Program-made: the position numbers and the translations under genes
Assembly: GCA_013365365.1 (NCBI GenBank)
Contig: JABVXU010000170.1
Coordinates: 42,687 to 106,686 of the forward strand
Direction of reading: 5' to 3'
Source of the DNA: Cruorifilaria tuberocauda
Lineage: Eukaryota > Nematoda > Chromadorea > Rhabditida > Onchocercidae
DNA: 64,000 nt
In this document: one piece after another, positions 53,701 to 64,000 of the stretch
Layout of the letters: every line of letters begins with the position of its first letter
Position numbering within the stretch: the first letter of the stretch is position 1
Notes under the pieces: generated by a model
What the model was told of the DNA's origin: nothing
The model's input: only the letters and a program-made list of their open reading frames with translations
Databases searched by the model: none

Positions 53701-53868
53701 AAAAAAAATGTTCGTGCTTTGAACAAAATTATATTATCGGGATACATTAGATAATTTGTAATCCAAAATTTTTCTTTCATACCAAAAAGAAACCAATATT
53801 CGTGCTGTTTTCCATTTCTGTTTTGGAAATGATTTCGAAGAAGTATTACTTTCACTTCCAGTTTTCAT
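50724..53868 (-). CDS. cln-3: Battenin (CLN3 lysosomal membrane protein)
   Basis: Eleven exons (53783-53868, 53526-53634, 53237-53358, 52987-53072, 52752-52824, 52501-52653, 51988-52198, 51751-51891, 51551-51643, 51061-51201, 50724-50864) give 451 residues; human CLN3 has 438. Family blocks in order: GLCNNFAYVIMLSAAEDIL; TTGAVLLADILPCLLVKL; VVFASVSSGLGEITYLSL; WSSGTGGAGIIGALVYAAL; RFMIPLMLVYFAEYLINQG; YRWYQVLYQAGVFISRSS; LFEGLFGGSAYVNTF; and DVREFSMSVSSLGDAIG. It is a major-facilitator-like multi-pass protein of lysosomes and endosomes; loss of human CLN3 causes juvenile Batten disease and impairs lysosomal glycerophosphodiester clearance. Two TTTCAG acceptor-like sites lie 2 and 10 bases before the ATG, implying trans-splicing. 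C. elegans has several paralogues, so the paralogue number is not assigned. Confidence 0.96.
53148..53179. repeat. 13-bp inverted repeat in a CLN3 intron
   Basis: AAAAGCAAAGCAA (53148-53160) and its reverse complement TTGCTTTGCTTTT (53167-53179) flank a 6-base loop. It lies in the intron between 53072 and 53237. Confidence 0.7.
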
Positions 53869-56800
53869 GTCTGAAATACTGAAATTTTTTGACTATGAAG
53901 AGTTTTTCAAAAATGCATTCGTTCGCTTAGATAACAAAATTTACTCATCACTTGAGTATGCATTGTTTGTTAGGTTGAATTTGTTTTTTCCTTCTGGTAA
54001 ACTTCTGAAAAGCCAAAATTTATTAAAGATGTGCAAGAATTTTGTACATCCGACGATGAGATTCCAAAAAAAGATAAACATGATAAAAGAGGAGACAATT
54101 TTTTGTAAAAGAATAGCCCAAGCACAACAATCATTGCAAAAGACCATTGGAAATAAAATTTTGATCGCTGTGAAAATTGCTCTTTGCTTCGGACAGACAA
54201 ATATAATTGGAAAATCGTTGATTTGACAATTAGCAGGCGGGATTCTTCGACCACTGGAGGATTCATTCTAACGGTTTGATTGAGTCGCTTCTTCGGATTC
54301 TTTTATTGGCTGTGAGACACTGACACTGAATGTCCAATGTTGATCCTACCCTGGATAGTATCTTTTAGACATACAATAAATTACTGGGAATCAGTATATG
54401 GGATAAAGAAAAGATAGGGATGTATGGGATAAATCAATGGTATATCATAGAGACAATCTCAAGGCTAGCGAAATGAAGAGAAACGGTTCACCATCGATAA
54501 GAAAGGCGGATTCTTCGATCATTCATTTCATTGTATAATAAAAGGGAGAACAGCGTTATCGATGATTTTCATTGTTCAACAGTACCGAGGGAATAGGCAT
54601 ACAAAAGAATAAATTTAACTTTGGCTAAAGATTGTAAGAACTTCCGTCTGACTTTCAATTATCCAAAATACTTTATCGATTAAAAATCTTTATATCATAA
54701 AATCTGGATTTCCCGACAGCAGTTAATCACATGCTTTTGTTTTTCAAATAAAGCTGACAGTTAATATGTGAGCAGTATTTACGATATTTTTATTGTGAAA
54801 TCTTTTCACTAAACTTTTTAAATTAATTTCTCCTTTCAATTATCAAATAATCATCTCATATTAATTATAAAACATTAATCGTCGATAATGTTGTATATGG
54901 GTAGAAGCGGAAATTTTATTATTCTCATTTTGATGTCGCACTTGAGAATGAAACAAGAATCAGATGCAAGACTTGAGAGAAGATTTAGTGAAACTCCGTT
55001 TAAGAGTTTTTCTTCAAGCAAAAAAGATTTGAATAAATTCACTTCCTCTTCTTCGATTAAGTAAAACTTGATCTGAAAATTCTGCGGAGAACGATCAAGT
55101 GGAGCACACCGTAAGCGTCTCGTCAACCAATGCCGCACTCACGTCTATGAAAAACAGCAAATTTTTTGCATTTTTAAATTCTACTATTATTACTGATTTA
55201 TTTCATAGAAAGATAGAATGATTGAATGAATATTAATGATAGCTCCTTGCAAGATTGCTTTTAGCTTTGCTCTAAATATAACTATAACTATGCAAATTAT
55301 TGAAACTACTGTAATTGTTGCAGACCTTGCAGACATTCCATATATTTTAACTAATAAGAAATGATTGATATATGGAAATAAATTGAAATGATAATATAAA
55401 ATAAATATTTGAAAAAGCTGGAAAAGGAAAAGAGTAACGCCGATCAATGAATATTTGCAGTTAAACAAAGTGATGGAACGGATGACGAAAATGTTAATGA
55501 AAAGGTCAGAGGTCAGATAAAAATTGCCTTATCATAGTATTATACAATTTTCATGAAGATTATATTTATTGATTTTCATCCCTTTCTTACCTCCATTTTT
55601 TAAATATCTGATCAAATTCGATCCAAAAAATTGTTAGTGAGGTGATTAATTTTCAGTCGATATTGTATTGAAGTAATTTGTGAAAGATTTATATGTAATG
55701 AAATTTTGTTGTAGAAGGAAAACACTTGAAAAAACTGCGCGATTGAAAAATTTCTTTAATATGAAGAGGGGAAGTGGTTTGCATAATTTCTCAAAGTTTA
55801 TTGGAATGAATTTGTTATCCAATTTTTGATAATTTTAATACAAAGTTAAATAAAATAATTGAAAGACAGATTAAATGAGTTTTTAATTGATCTGAATTTT
55901 TCTGCTAATATTGTTCAAATTTTCACTCACGAAAATTTTTCATATCATTAGTAGGAATCTGCCAATGCCACAAAATAAATAAATGTTTACCATAAAAATT
56001 CGGATGTAGAATGCTGGACAATATTGGGCAGTGTGTAAGTATTACCTGAAGATAAACTTTCCGAGATGAGATCATGAAGTTTACTCCAATTTGCCTTGCA
56101 TCTCCCATTCTTTCATCTTCGATTCTCAACTTTCTTTTCAAAATTGAGATGGAAATTTATAACTTGATGAAACTATCATGCAGTTATGCTTTCAATGAAT
56201 TTCAATTTTTTTTTTGCTTTTTGGAATGAGACAGAGGTCAGCTTTGCAGTTGGAATGAAATGAGTTGAGCCAAATTATGGGAAGTGAAGAATATCTTTCA
56301 TTTTACTAATTAATAGAAATAATATTTGAAATTTTTTGAAATATTAAATGATGTAATAACAATTTCACAAAATCAACAAGATAAACATATCAAAAAATGT
56401 ATTAACGATTGAATTTTTATTGGAATTAGTTGCCAAGTCAAATTGTGAATAACCCAAACAATCACTACTGTCAAATTATCCTCTAGAAAGAGAACTACTG
56501 CTTGTACTTCAATCCAGAAATCAATTATAATGAACACTTACTATTACAAAGAATTATTTAATTGAATGATTCTTAAAATCAGACAACATTATGTTTATTT
56601 TTAACTATTTGTTGATTTTTTTGGTATAAATATTGTATTAGTAAATATATATTAGTCTTTTTCAATGAACAACTTAATGGATCAGTTTTTCGCGGTAAAT
56701 TAAAAAAGTATTGCCTGTATTTATGTGCGCCACTTTGTTTTGAGTATGAGTAAATCCAGCATCGATTGATAATATCAATCACATCACTTTCATATCCACA

Positions 56801-57409
56801 CAACACACAATCGCACACACACTCACACACAAATAGAAATCCATGCAAGAAGAATTTATTTCATTTTATTCAACTGTGAATTTTTCAGTCAATCTTTATC
56901 TCTTCTTGGTTACAGCTTAGCCTAACTTTTCGTGAATTTCCATGCAAGCAAACAAATACTTTTTATGAACTTTTTTGAAAAAAGGTTTAATCTGGTGAAA
57001 TTCGAAAATCCGAAAATTTCATTTCTTTTGCTAGAGCATGGTAAAGTTGAATCCTAAAGTTTTCTCCAACTTTCGAATTAACCTTAAAATCTTTTTTTCC
57101 AATTATTATTAATTTGAAGTTCAAAAATTCAATTACTTTTTTCAATATCATGATATTTCTTGTTTTCTATTCTTATTTTTTTACTTTTTTATTCTGCAGT
57201 ATGAAATTTAAAATAAAAAGTGAAGTGAAGCTTGAAAATCTACTAAAGAGTGTCTATTCTTCGATCCTAAAGATGAGGGCATAATCATGTAATATCAATA
57301 CTTTACACTGTTTAGCCGCTTGGCATGGCATCAGTTGTCTCGAAAGTTCTGATTGTATTGCAAAAGTCTAAGATATCATCTGTTAGAAGCGTCAGAGGGA
57401 AAGCTGGAG
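53869..57409. other. Intergenic region between CLN3 and troponin C
   Basis: Mostly AT-rich. A plus-strand frame at 53867-54226 overlaps the CLN3 5' end and is unlikely to be real. A weak two-exon minus-strand model is listed separately. A CA/GT microsatellite-like run lies near 56800-56830. The troponin C promoter should lie in the last kilobase. Confidence 0.45.
54875..56108 (-). CDS. Possible small two-exon gene, doubtful
   Basis: ATG 56106-56108 begins a 63-base exon (MGDARQIGVNFMISSRKVYL) that ends at a good CTTCAG/GTAATA donor at 56046. A strong CTCCGCAG acceptor at 55082 opens a 207-base exon in the same phase, 54875-55081, beginning NFQIKFYLIEEEEVNLFK and ending in TAA. The joined product would be about 89 residues with no recognised domain. 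The intron would be near 1 kb. It could be chance. Confidence 0.2.
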
Positions 57410-57480
57410 ATGATAAAGCCACAAACATTTCAATTCACAAAGCTGCTTCATCCACCACCTACGCCATCATTGCTTCCTAA
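57325..57480 (+). CDS. Upstream open reading frame in troponin C leader
   Basis: A 51-codon frame starts at ATG 57325 and ends at TAA 57478-57480, 25 bases before the troponin C start. The product would be basic and Ser-rich (SKVLIVLQKSKISSVRSVRG). If included in the transcript it would hinder translation of the main frame; if the leader is trans-spliced downstream it would be removed. It may have no function. Confidence 0.3.
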   Translation: MASVVSKVLIVLQKSKISSVRSVRGKAGDDKATNISIHKAASSTTYAIIAS

Positions 57481-57505
57481 CTCACTTCCAGCAAGTCGAG
57501 CAACA

Positions 57506-59532
57506 ATGGTTAGTTCTTCATCCCTCTCTTATTTTTCATTTCCCACTATTGCTACTACTTTTACCTCTTAAACTTGAATATTTCATAAATTATTGATCAA
57601 TTGATAAGTTATGTAACAATGTTATAATTAATGTAATTATGTATAATTTCTGTTATTAATGAAATATATGTTGAAATTTCTTAGGAAAACAATGCGAAAA
57701 ATGCACTAAAATTAAAATCGATTGGATTTAATTTCTTTTTGGACTATTTCTAATCTGAAAGTCAAATAAAATTCGAATGCAAATAAGTTTTTTTATTTCA
57801 CTAAAACAGCGGACGTTTATTTCGCTTTCAATTCTACCAAATGTCCAACTTTAGATGCATAATTTCCTTTCCAATTTGATGCTAAATTTTCCGGACATTT
57901 CTGAATGACATTTGCATTCCGTCTTCTACAATCCTTCTAATAATTACTGCTTTTAATTATAAAACTAACATAAGGCGCGCACATATGGGATTAATTAAGC
58001 AGAATAAATAGAGATATTCGAGAGAATAAGAAAATATTTATTTATTTCAATCTTTTTAGATTTTAACACTTAACTTTTTCCAATCATTTTATAAGAGGCA
58101 AAAAATTTTTGGTAAATCAAAAATACTATTTTTATTGATTGAAAAAAGTTTGGAAGATACAGTATTATCTGGAAAAAAATCGAAATAATATAATTTCATA
58201 GAATTTACTGAAATTTCCTAGTTCTCATCAATGTAAAAACCGCAAAAGAAAATCAAGACAACCAAACTGCACTAATCTCATTAATATCTTTTATCAAATT
58301 TCTTGAAATGTACCGAACAAAGATGCGTTTTAAGTGAAATAATTACAGGCGGAAGATATTGATGAGATTCTGGCTGAAATCGATGGCTCACAAATTGAAG
58401 GTTAGTTCCATTCATAATATACCATAATTGTAATTTCCACTTAAATTAATATTAGTACTTTATGATTAAATTCTATATTATATCGTCTAACAACTTTAAT
58501 AATTTCAATTAATATGCCATAAAAAAATATTCTTAATAATAATGAGGATCCCACTTAGTAAAATTAACTTGAAACTTTTGTCGGAAATAAATTCCTTGAA
58601 TTCATTTTAATCTATAATTATCGGTTCCTGAGAGGAAGTTCTCCTTCTTGACTAAAGGTCCATTTTCAGAATATCAAAAATTCTTCGATATGTTTGATCG
58701 CGGTAAACAGGGTTACATCATGGCAACACAAATTGGTCAAATTATGCATGCAATGGAGCAGGATTTTGATGAAAAACAACTTCGAAAATTGATTCGGAAA
58801 TTTGATGCGGATGGATCCGGAAAACTGGAATTCGATGAATTTTGTGCCCTTGTTTACACTGTTGCCAATACAGTCGATAAGGACACATTGCAGAAGGAGC
58901 TGAGAGAAGCTTTTCGACTTTTTGATAAAGAGGTTTTCTTTTAGTATTTAATTATTTCAATGTTCGGTTTTAAATTTTTTGTAAAATGGAAAAAATGTCT
59001 AAGAAGGTTTCAATCCTTTCAACTGACACCAAATTTGGTTGATGAAACCTCAACGTTCAGTAAAAACTCTCCTGTATTAAGCCTGAGCAAACATTTAGCT
59101 AATTTATTTTTAATTTTCATTACACCATTTTGAACTGTTTAGGAGTATTCCAGGGCAATGGCTACATATCTCGACCGACACTGAAAGCGCTTCTGAAAGA
59201 AATCGCTGATGATTTGAGCGATGAACAGCTGGAAGCTGCCGTAGATGAGATCGATGAGGATGGTTCTGGAAAGATTGAATTTGAAGGTATGAGGAAAGGA
59301 TGAAAGAGAACAAAAGAATTAATCATTGTTAAATTAAAATATGCTTTTCAAAAATTAAAAAAAAATTATCAAGTTTTAGTTCTACAGTTTGCTATCTAGA
59401 CTAATTTAAGTTAATTACTATTCTGACCTCGCAATCATATAACTTTCATATAATTTCATGTCGTTTGAACAAAAAACAAAACTTTTATCTGTTGCAGAAT
59501 TTTGGGAATTAATGGCTGGCGATGCTGATTGA
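57506..59532 (+). CDS. pat-10: Troponin C, body-wall muscle type (PAT-10 like)
   Basis: Five exons (57506-57508, 58349-58400, 58670-58932, 59154-59286, 59498-59532) give 161 residues, the usual nematode length. After the initiator Met the sequence runs AEDIDEILAEIDGSQIEEYQ. There are four EF-hands: I degenerate (DRGKQGYIMATQ), II canonical (DADGSGKLEFDE), III DKEGNGYISRPT, IV canonical (DEDGSGKIEFEE); it ends MAGDAD. It is the calcium sensor of the troponin complex on thin filaments, triggering contraction. The start codon alone makes up the coding part of exon 1, followed directly by a GTTAGT donor and an 840-base intron. The frame is open upstream: ATG 57410 would add a 32-residue Pro-rich extension (KLLHPPPTPSLLPNSLP), possibly an alternative N-terminus. 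Confidence 0.96.
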
Positions 59533-59744
59533 ACGACAAGCAATTTTTCAAATGTTTCCTTTTTAAAATCTAATTACTGGTACGAAAATTAAATCTATTC
59601 TTAACGGTTTGTTATATTAATACTATATGTTTCAATACTTTTTAAAAAATTTTAAAATATATGGTCGATTCATACAATACTTATATAACGTAATAAATGA
59701 AAAGAACGATAAAATTTTTAATCTTTTTCAGTATAACTTAATAA

Positions 59745-62700
59745 TTACACATTCCCATATGAATTTTCATCAAGAAAATCATCAGATAAACGATACTCAG
59801 TTGGAATAATGACAAGCAAAATAATACTTATTACCAAAGTACATAAAAGAAATATCCAAAATAATAAACGATCAGTTACGTGAGCTAGTTGACGCCACTC
59901 GTTCGTTAAAACCTCATATAATTCATTCTTTCCCTGACGTTTTAAAAATTTCTGCAACATATTATATTGTTTCATTTCACAAGAAATTATAATGATAAGA
60001 AAAGACTTTTTTTATTTTATTTTTTAATTTCTGCTACCAAATTATTGCATTAAGTTTTAGATTTTTAACATTTCATGGACACTTCAAAGTTACTTGAATG
60101 TTTAACAAACATGCATTAGATAAGATTTCAATGATTAAATTACTTAATTGCAATTATTTGAGATTAAAATAATTAACCTGTAATATTTTATGAAAGCGAA
60201 CTTGCGAATCGACACTTCGCTTAGTCCTATGTGATGTTAAGCGTCTATCAACGTTGACGAATTTGGTTTCTTGCAGCCAAAGTAATTGGTTTTCTCGTTG
60301 ATTATGTGACTTTAATCTTGAGCAAATTTACTATTTTTCCATTGTTATTATTATTATTTCAAAATGAAACATTAATCAATTAAAGTTATAGTTGTAATCA
60401 GACACTAATGATTTAATTTTTTTGCAAAGTTTACTTGATTGAAAGGGAATATATGAAGGATAAAGTGACTGACTAATGATCTGTCGCGAGCATATTTCGT
60501 CTAACTGACCATTCGACATCAAGAAATCATTTTTGCTGATTAGGGGATATTGTAACTGAACTTTTAAAAAATGTCTTAGCTTTTGTAAGACAAGCACACG
60601 GACCCATTCTGGTACAGGACGATAAAATGGACCACGATGATGAAAATTCAATACCTAAACAAATACCTATTCAAGAAAAACACGCATTAAAATATATAAA
60701 ATAATTAAAATGGTAATAATTCAGTACATTCACTTTAAAGATAATTTCATAACTAGGCACTGCAATGTGTTTTTATAAAATTTTTATAACCTTTTACAAA
60801 AAGTAAATGTTTCAAATAATTCATTTAATTGCATCTTGTAAGTGAAGTTTGAAATCTCAAAAATTATATAATCTAATTTTTAAAGAAACTAATGGTGTGA
60901 TCATGGATGAGTGTCTTTTGTGCACATTTCTTACCAATGCGAGTGTATTTACCGAGAATGCAAGAAGAACTGTAATTCCCAATGCAATTTTCTCGTTCGA
61001 ATCAGATGGTAAAATAAATACTGAAATAGTTATGTTTCAGCTTTTCCTGTTCAAAAAACTGAAAATTGCTTTGGAAAGTGAAGTGATGTAGTTTGAAAAA
61101 TAAACATTCCTTGTCCGCTTAAATCAAAATTTAAATCGTAAATTTTAAGTTTGTAAGTTAAAGCTTAATTCTGATTTTCTATTTCAGTTTCATAGCATCA
61201 TCGGAAGTTTTCATAAGTTCATACATAATCATATAATATCAATCGTGTGAAATAATCACCTGTACCGTCTGCTTCTAAAATATTATCTCTAGGATATATC
61301 GCCAATTTATGGGTTTAAAATCACAGTTCTATAATCTTAAATTAAATTAGTAAATTAAATCGTAGACTTTAGAATTGAATCAGTTACCAAGAAGTGTTAA
61401 AGTAGACATCATTAAGCATGGAAATACAACATTGTACAAATAATAAAGAGTCTGAAAGAAATTTTTACTAAATTCTTGAATAAGATTTCATTATTTTGAA
61501 TTATTTTGAAGTCCGGTAGAGGGAATCAAAATCATTTAAAAGAATTTTAAAATATCAAAAAACTCTTAAAAATATTATTTTCCTGTGAAAACTACTAAAT
61601 GATATGAAGCATTTATAGAAAATGCTTAATTGAAAGTTAGATTAAAACCTTTCTTCTGATATGAATATAAAATGTAACATCTGGATACGATTCCATACAA
61701 CACGTATATTTAAGAACTCGACGTTTCTGGAATATTCTCACCAAATCAAATTCTCCGGATTCTACATAGTAACTTAAATCAACATTTACACTGCGATTTG
61801 TTATATCCACTTGCAACCTGAATACATTTATTTTTACGAATCTAGTAGGTTATTTATGAACTTTTGCACGTAAATTTCAGCGATGCATGTGAAATCCGCA
61901 AATACTGAGCATAAATACGTCTAATATGAGAATCATCTATTGAAGCCAAATTTTTACAGATAAAAATTAAACTACCATGATATGTCCACGAGCCGAATTT
62001 TATTGCGCAATGCTGAATGTCGAACGGTAAATAGGTAACATCAGTTTTACAGGTACTACGAAGCTGTATCGGTGGAGGCCAGAAGACAGTGCCATCGTAG
62101 AATAGTGCTGCACGTGAATGCATTGAACCAATTGTGTAATCGTCCGCGCTAAATATCTCCTTCACTAACTAAATACGTCAAACAATTTGAAAATTACTGA
62201 AATTAGATATATTGAATTCATTTCATTAATTCACATTTAAATATTGCAATTTTTAGAAAACGATAATTAACCGTGAGAATCTTATTTTACTCTTCGTTAC
62301 ATTCTAACAATGATAAAATGGAAGCTTACTTGTTATAAAGAACAATATCAGGCAACCATATGAGATTACATGGTACTCGGATAGATTCAATTCCACCAAA
62401 TTCTTTCGGATTCCAGACTAACAATTTTCTTTCCATTCCTAATTTCTTAAGCAATCTTCCTTTTGCTGAATAAAATTTGAAATTCGAAAAAATTCCATTC
62501 AGGAATTCGCAATGAATTATTTTTGATAAGAAGAAATGAACTAACTTGATTAAGCCAGACATTTATTGTTAACATCTGATTTTTCTCATCCTGAAAGAAT
62601 GTCTTCTAGAATGAAATCCCAAACATTTTAAGTACATTTGATTTGCAACGTAATCATATTATCATTGATTGATGATTTCACAAAATTGTTTTCGATGAAA

Positions 62701-63565
62701 TTAATTGTAGTCAATGAGGTGTAAAGACACCTCAAAGTCCTGAAGTATTTTATAAAATCTATTAAAGCATAATGTATTTTCGATTTATCCATTTCCGAGC
62801 ATTCTCAGAAGTCATTTGGTAATTCTCACCTGAAATCCGTCTTTCCTAATGAGTTGTTCTTCTCTGTCCTCACAATACTGACTGATAATGTTTAGATATA
62901 ATGATTAACAATATTCCAGTGTCTTTCCTGAGAAAGGCATACTTCCGGCGATCTTTACTGGGACAGTCCTCTGTTTGCTTTCAAGGATGAAAGAAAAAGA
63001 AATGAAACCATGTCGAAAATATTGGTCACTGTCATGCCCATTCTTACCACCACCGTATTAGAAGCATTTCTTACGGGCCTCACGGCTTTCTCATATTCGT
63101 CAAGTAGATGACGTAAGAGACGTTGTTCATCGGTAATTTGATTGCCATTATTGACACCATTCATTTCTTTTCCACCTACTAAATTATATAATTTATAAGA
63201 GAATTTGAACCTATTCAATAATACTGCTATAAATTCAAATTACACTGTACGAAATCAATCAATCCACCAATTTATCGTTTGAAGAACAAACAAAAATGAT
63301 CAGATAATGTAAGTTTAAAACAGAAAACTGATGTAAGCTTATTGAAAGGCTTTGAAAGTAAGCCTTCTAAGGAAGAAAAAACTTTGAAAGAAGAAGCTGC
63401 AAGACCAATATTTTCAAGAATTGAAAATATTGCTTTTTTATCAATAATTTCAAATGAAAAATTTTGATTTCAGTTAAATAACATATGATCAAGTAATTCA
63501 AATGAATGATTAAATTATTCAAAATTACCTGTATCAGCGATGCAAGTCGTCATTAAAAAGATAAG
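59745..63565 (-). CDS. Nicotinic acetylcholine receptor alpha-type subunit, possibly defective, 5' end incomplete
   Basis: Ten exons (63529-63565, 63009-63178, 62546-62590, 62330-62445, 61976-62148, 61649-61809, 61388-61451, 60935-61020, 60406-60654, 59745-59951) join in frame into about 435 residues. Seen: end of a signal peptide (LIFLMTTCIADT); DEKNQMLTINVWLNQ; NPKEFGGIESIRVP; IWLPDIVLYNNADDY; 13-residue Cys-loop CKTDVTYLPFDIQHC; vicinal cysteines KYTCCMES, which mark an alpha-type ligand-binding subunit; M1 (YYLYNVVFPCLMMSTLTLLG); M2 start (EKIALGITVLLAFS); post-M3 VLNFHHRG; M4 (LLFWIFLLCTLVISIILLV). No M3 is found, the M2 end is odd (VNTLAL), and the residues after VWLNQ diverge. It may be a pseudogene, a divergent subunit or carry sequence errors. 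The first exon with the start codon was not found. Normal products form acetylcholine-gated cation channels in nerve and muscle. Confidence 0.8.
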
Positions 63566-63983
63566 CTACATTATGAATATATCACATTGAACAAGCGTAC
63601 TGAAAACCGTACTGAAAATCGTACTTAACCGTACTTACCGTACTGAAAATGCTAACTGACGGCTATCAACCTGTGTTATCACTCTTAACTGATATCCACG
63701 ATAAGAGCGTTAACTACTCTGTTCCGAGTAATTAGCATAATCTTATGTCACCGTCAGTATACATTTGTTGAATTGAAGTACGAGGAATTTCCAGACTTGC
63801 GAGATTTATCGATAAAAAGACAATAGATGCTGTCGGGGATTTTTCCTTTAACCTCGACAATATTTGAGTCGTTCTTTCTTTCCTGTTATTGTCGACGATC
63901 TTCTTTGACCGTGACAGTCTTTCTTTCTATTCGTAAGTAAGCACACTGATATCTTCTGTGATAGCTGATACTCTTCGGGGTAC
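63566..63983. other. Upstream region of the receptor gene
   Basis: It holds a five-unit minisatellite (63596-63650). The missing first receptor exon was not identified here; it may lie beyond the window. Confidence 0.4.
63596..63650. repeat. Short tandem repeat, CGTACTGAAAAY-type units
   Basis: Five adjacent units: CGTACTGAAAAC, CGTACTGAAAAT, CGTACTTAAC, CGTACTTAC and CGTACTGAAAAT. The third and fourth are shortened variants. The array begins 31 bases upstream of the receptor exon at 63565. Confidence 0.9.
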
Positions 63984-64000
63984 CTCAAACTTGGGTAATT
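63984..64000 (-). ncRNA. SL1 leader sequence cut by the window edge
   Basis: On the minus strand the last 17 bases read AATTACCCAAGTTTGAG, identical to positions 6-22 of the nematode SL1 leader, and are followed by GTACC, so the donor GT is also present. The first five leader bases would lie beyond base 64000. It may be an SL RNA gene or a relic; downstream bases (63880-63983) show no clear Sm site. Confidence 0.5.

Noticed and set aside
53867..54226. 119-codon plus-strand frame antisense to the CLN3 start
   Set aside because: It overlaps the CLN3 first exon and promoter, has no recognised motif, and its opposite strand is open as well, typical of AT-rich chance frames.
56579..56848. 89-codon minus-strand frame with Cys/Val-rich start
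   Set aside because: The Cys/Val pattern comes from a CA/GT microsatellite-like run at about 56800-56830.

Overview
The window is nuclear DNA from a nematode, most likely a filarial or other clade III worm. The sequence is very AT-rich. Genes are split into many short exons by introns of about 100 to 1300 bases. Reconstructed proteins match animal families, with best resemblance to nematode members for troponin C and PAR-6. Several start codons sit a few bases after a splice-acceptor sequence, as expected for spliced-leader trans-splicing, and two stretches match the nematode SL1 leader. The species is an inference.

Layout. Bases 1-4000 (minus) hold the 3' part of a WD40-repeat gene, followed by a gene-poor stretch to 9.9 kb. 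9.93-19.16 kb (minus) is a 21-exon CCAR1 gene. 19.2-21.5 kb is a divergent intergenic region with an SL1-like sequence, a perfect hairpin and a tRNA-like relic. Then come mrpl-55 and DPM1 on the plus strand (21.5-25.0 kb). 26.4-31.1 kb (minus) carries a C15orf61-like gene and, 21 bases downstream, an unrecognised membrane protein gene, a candidate operon. par-6 (33.6-36.1), RWDD1 (39.0-42.7) and an M20 metallopeptidase (44.0-47.0) follow on the minus strand. 48.9-50.0 kb (plus) is an unrecognised basic protein. 50.7-53.9 kb (minus) is CLN3. 57.4-59.5 kb (plus) is body-wall-type troponin C, and 59.7-63.6 kb (minus) is a nicotinic acetylcholine receptor alpha-type subunit lacking a visible M3 segment. 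The last 17 bases match the SL1 leader on the minus strand.

How it fits together. These are mostly unrelated housekeeping, polarity, lysosomal and neuromuscular genes, with no sign of a mobile island or gene cluster with a shared pathway. Troponin C and the acetylcholine receptor both concern muscle or nerve but are convergent and probably independently controlled. Exon models were built by hand from splice signals. For CCAR1, mrpl-55, DPM1, par-6, RWDD1, M20, CLN3 and troponin C all intron phases agree and the reading frames close exactly. The most unusual signals are the two SL1-like loci, the close-spaced gene pair at 28.57 kb, the odd receptor gene, a microRNA-like hairpin at 38.2 kb and the troponin C 5' end.
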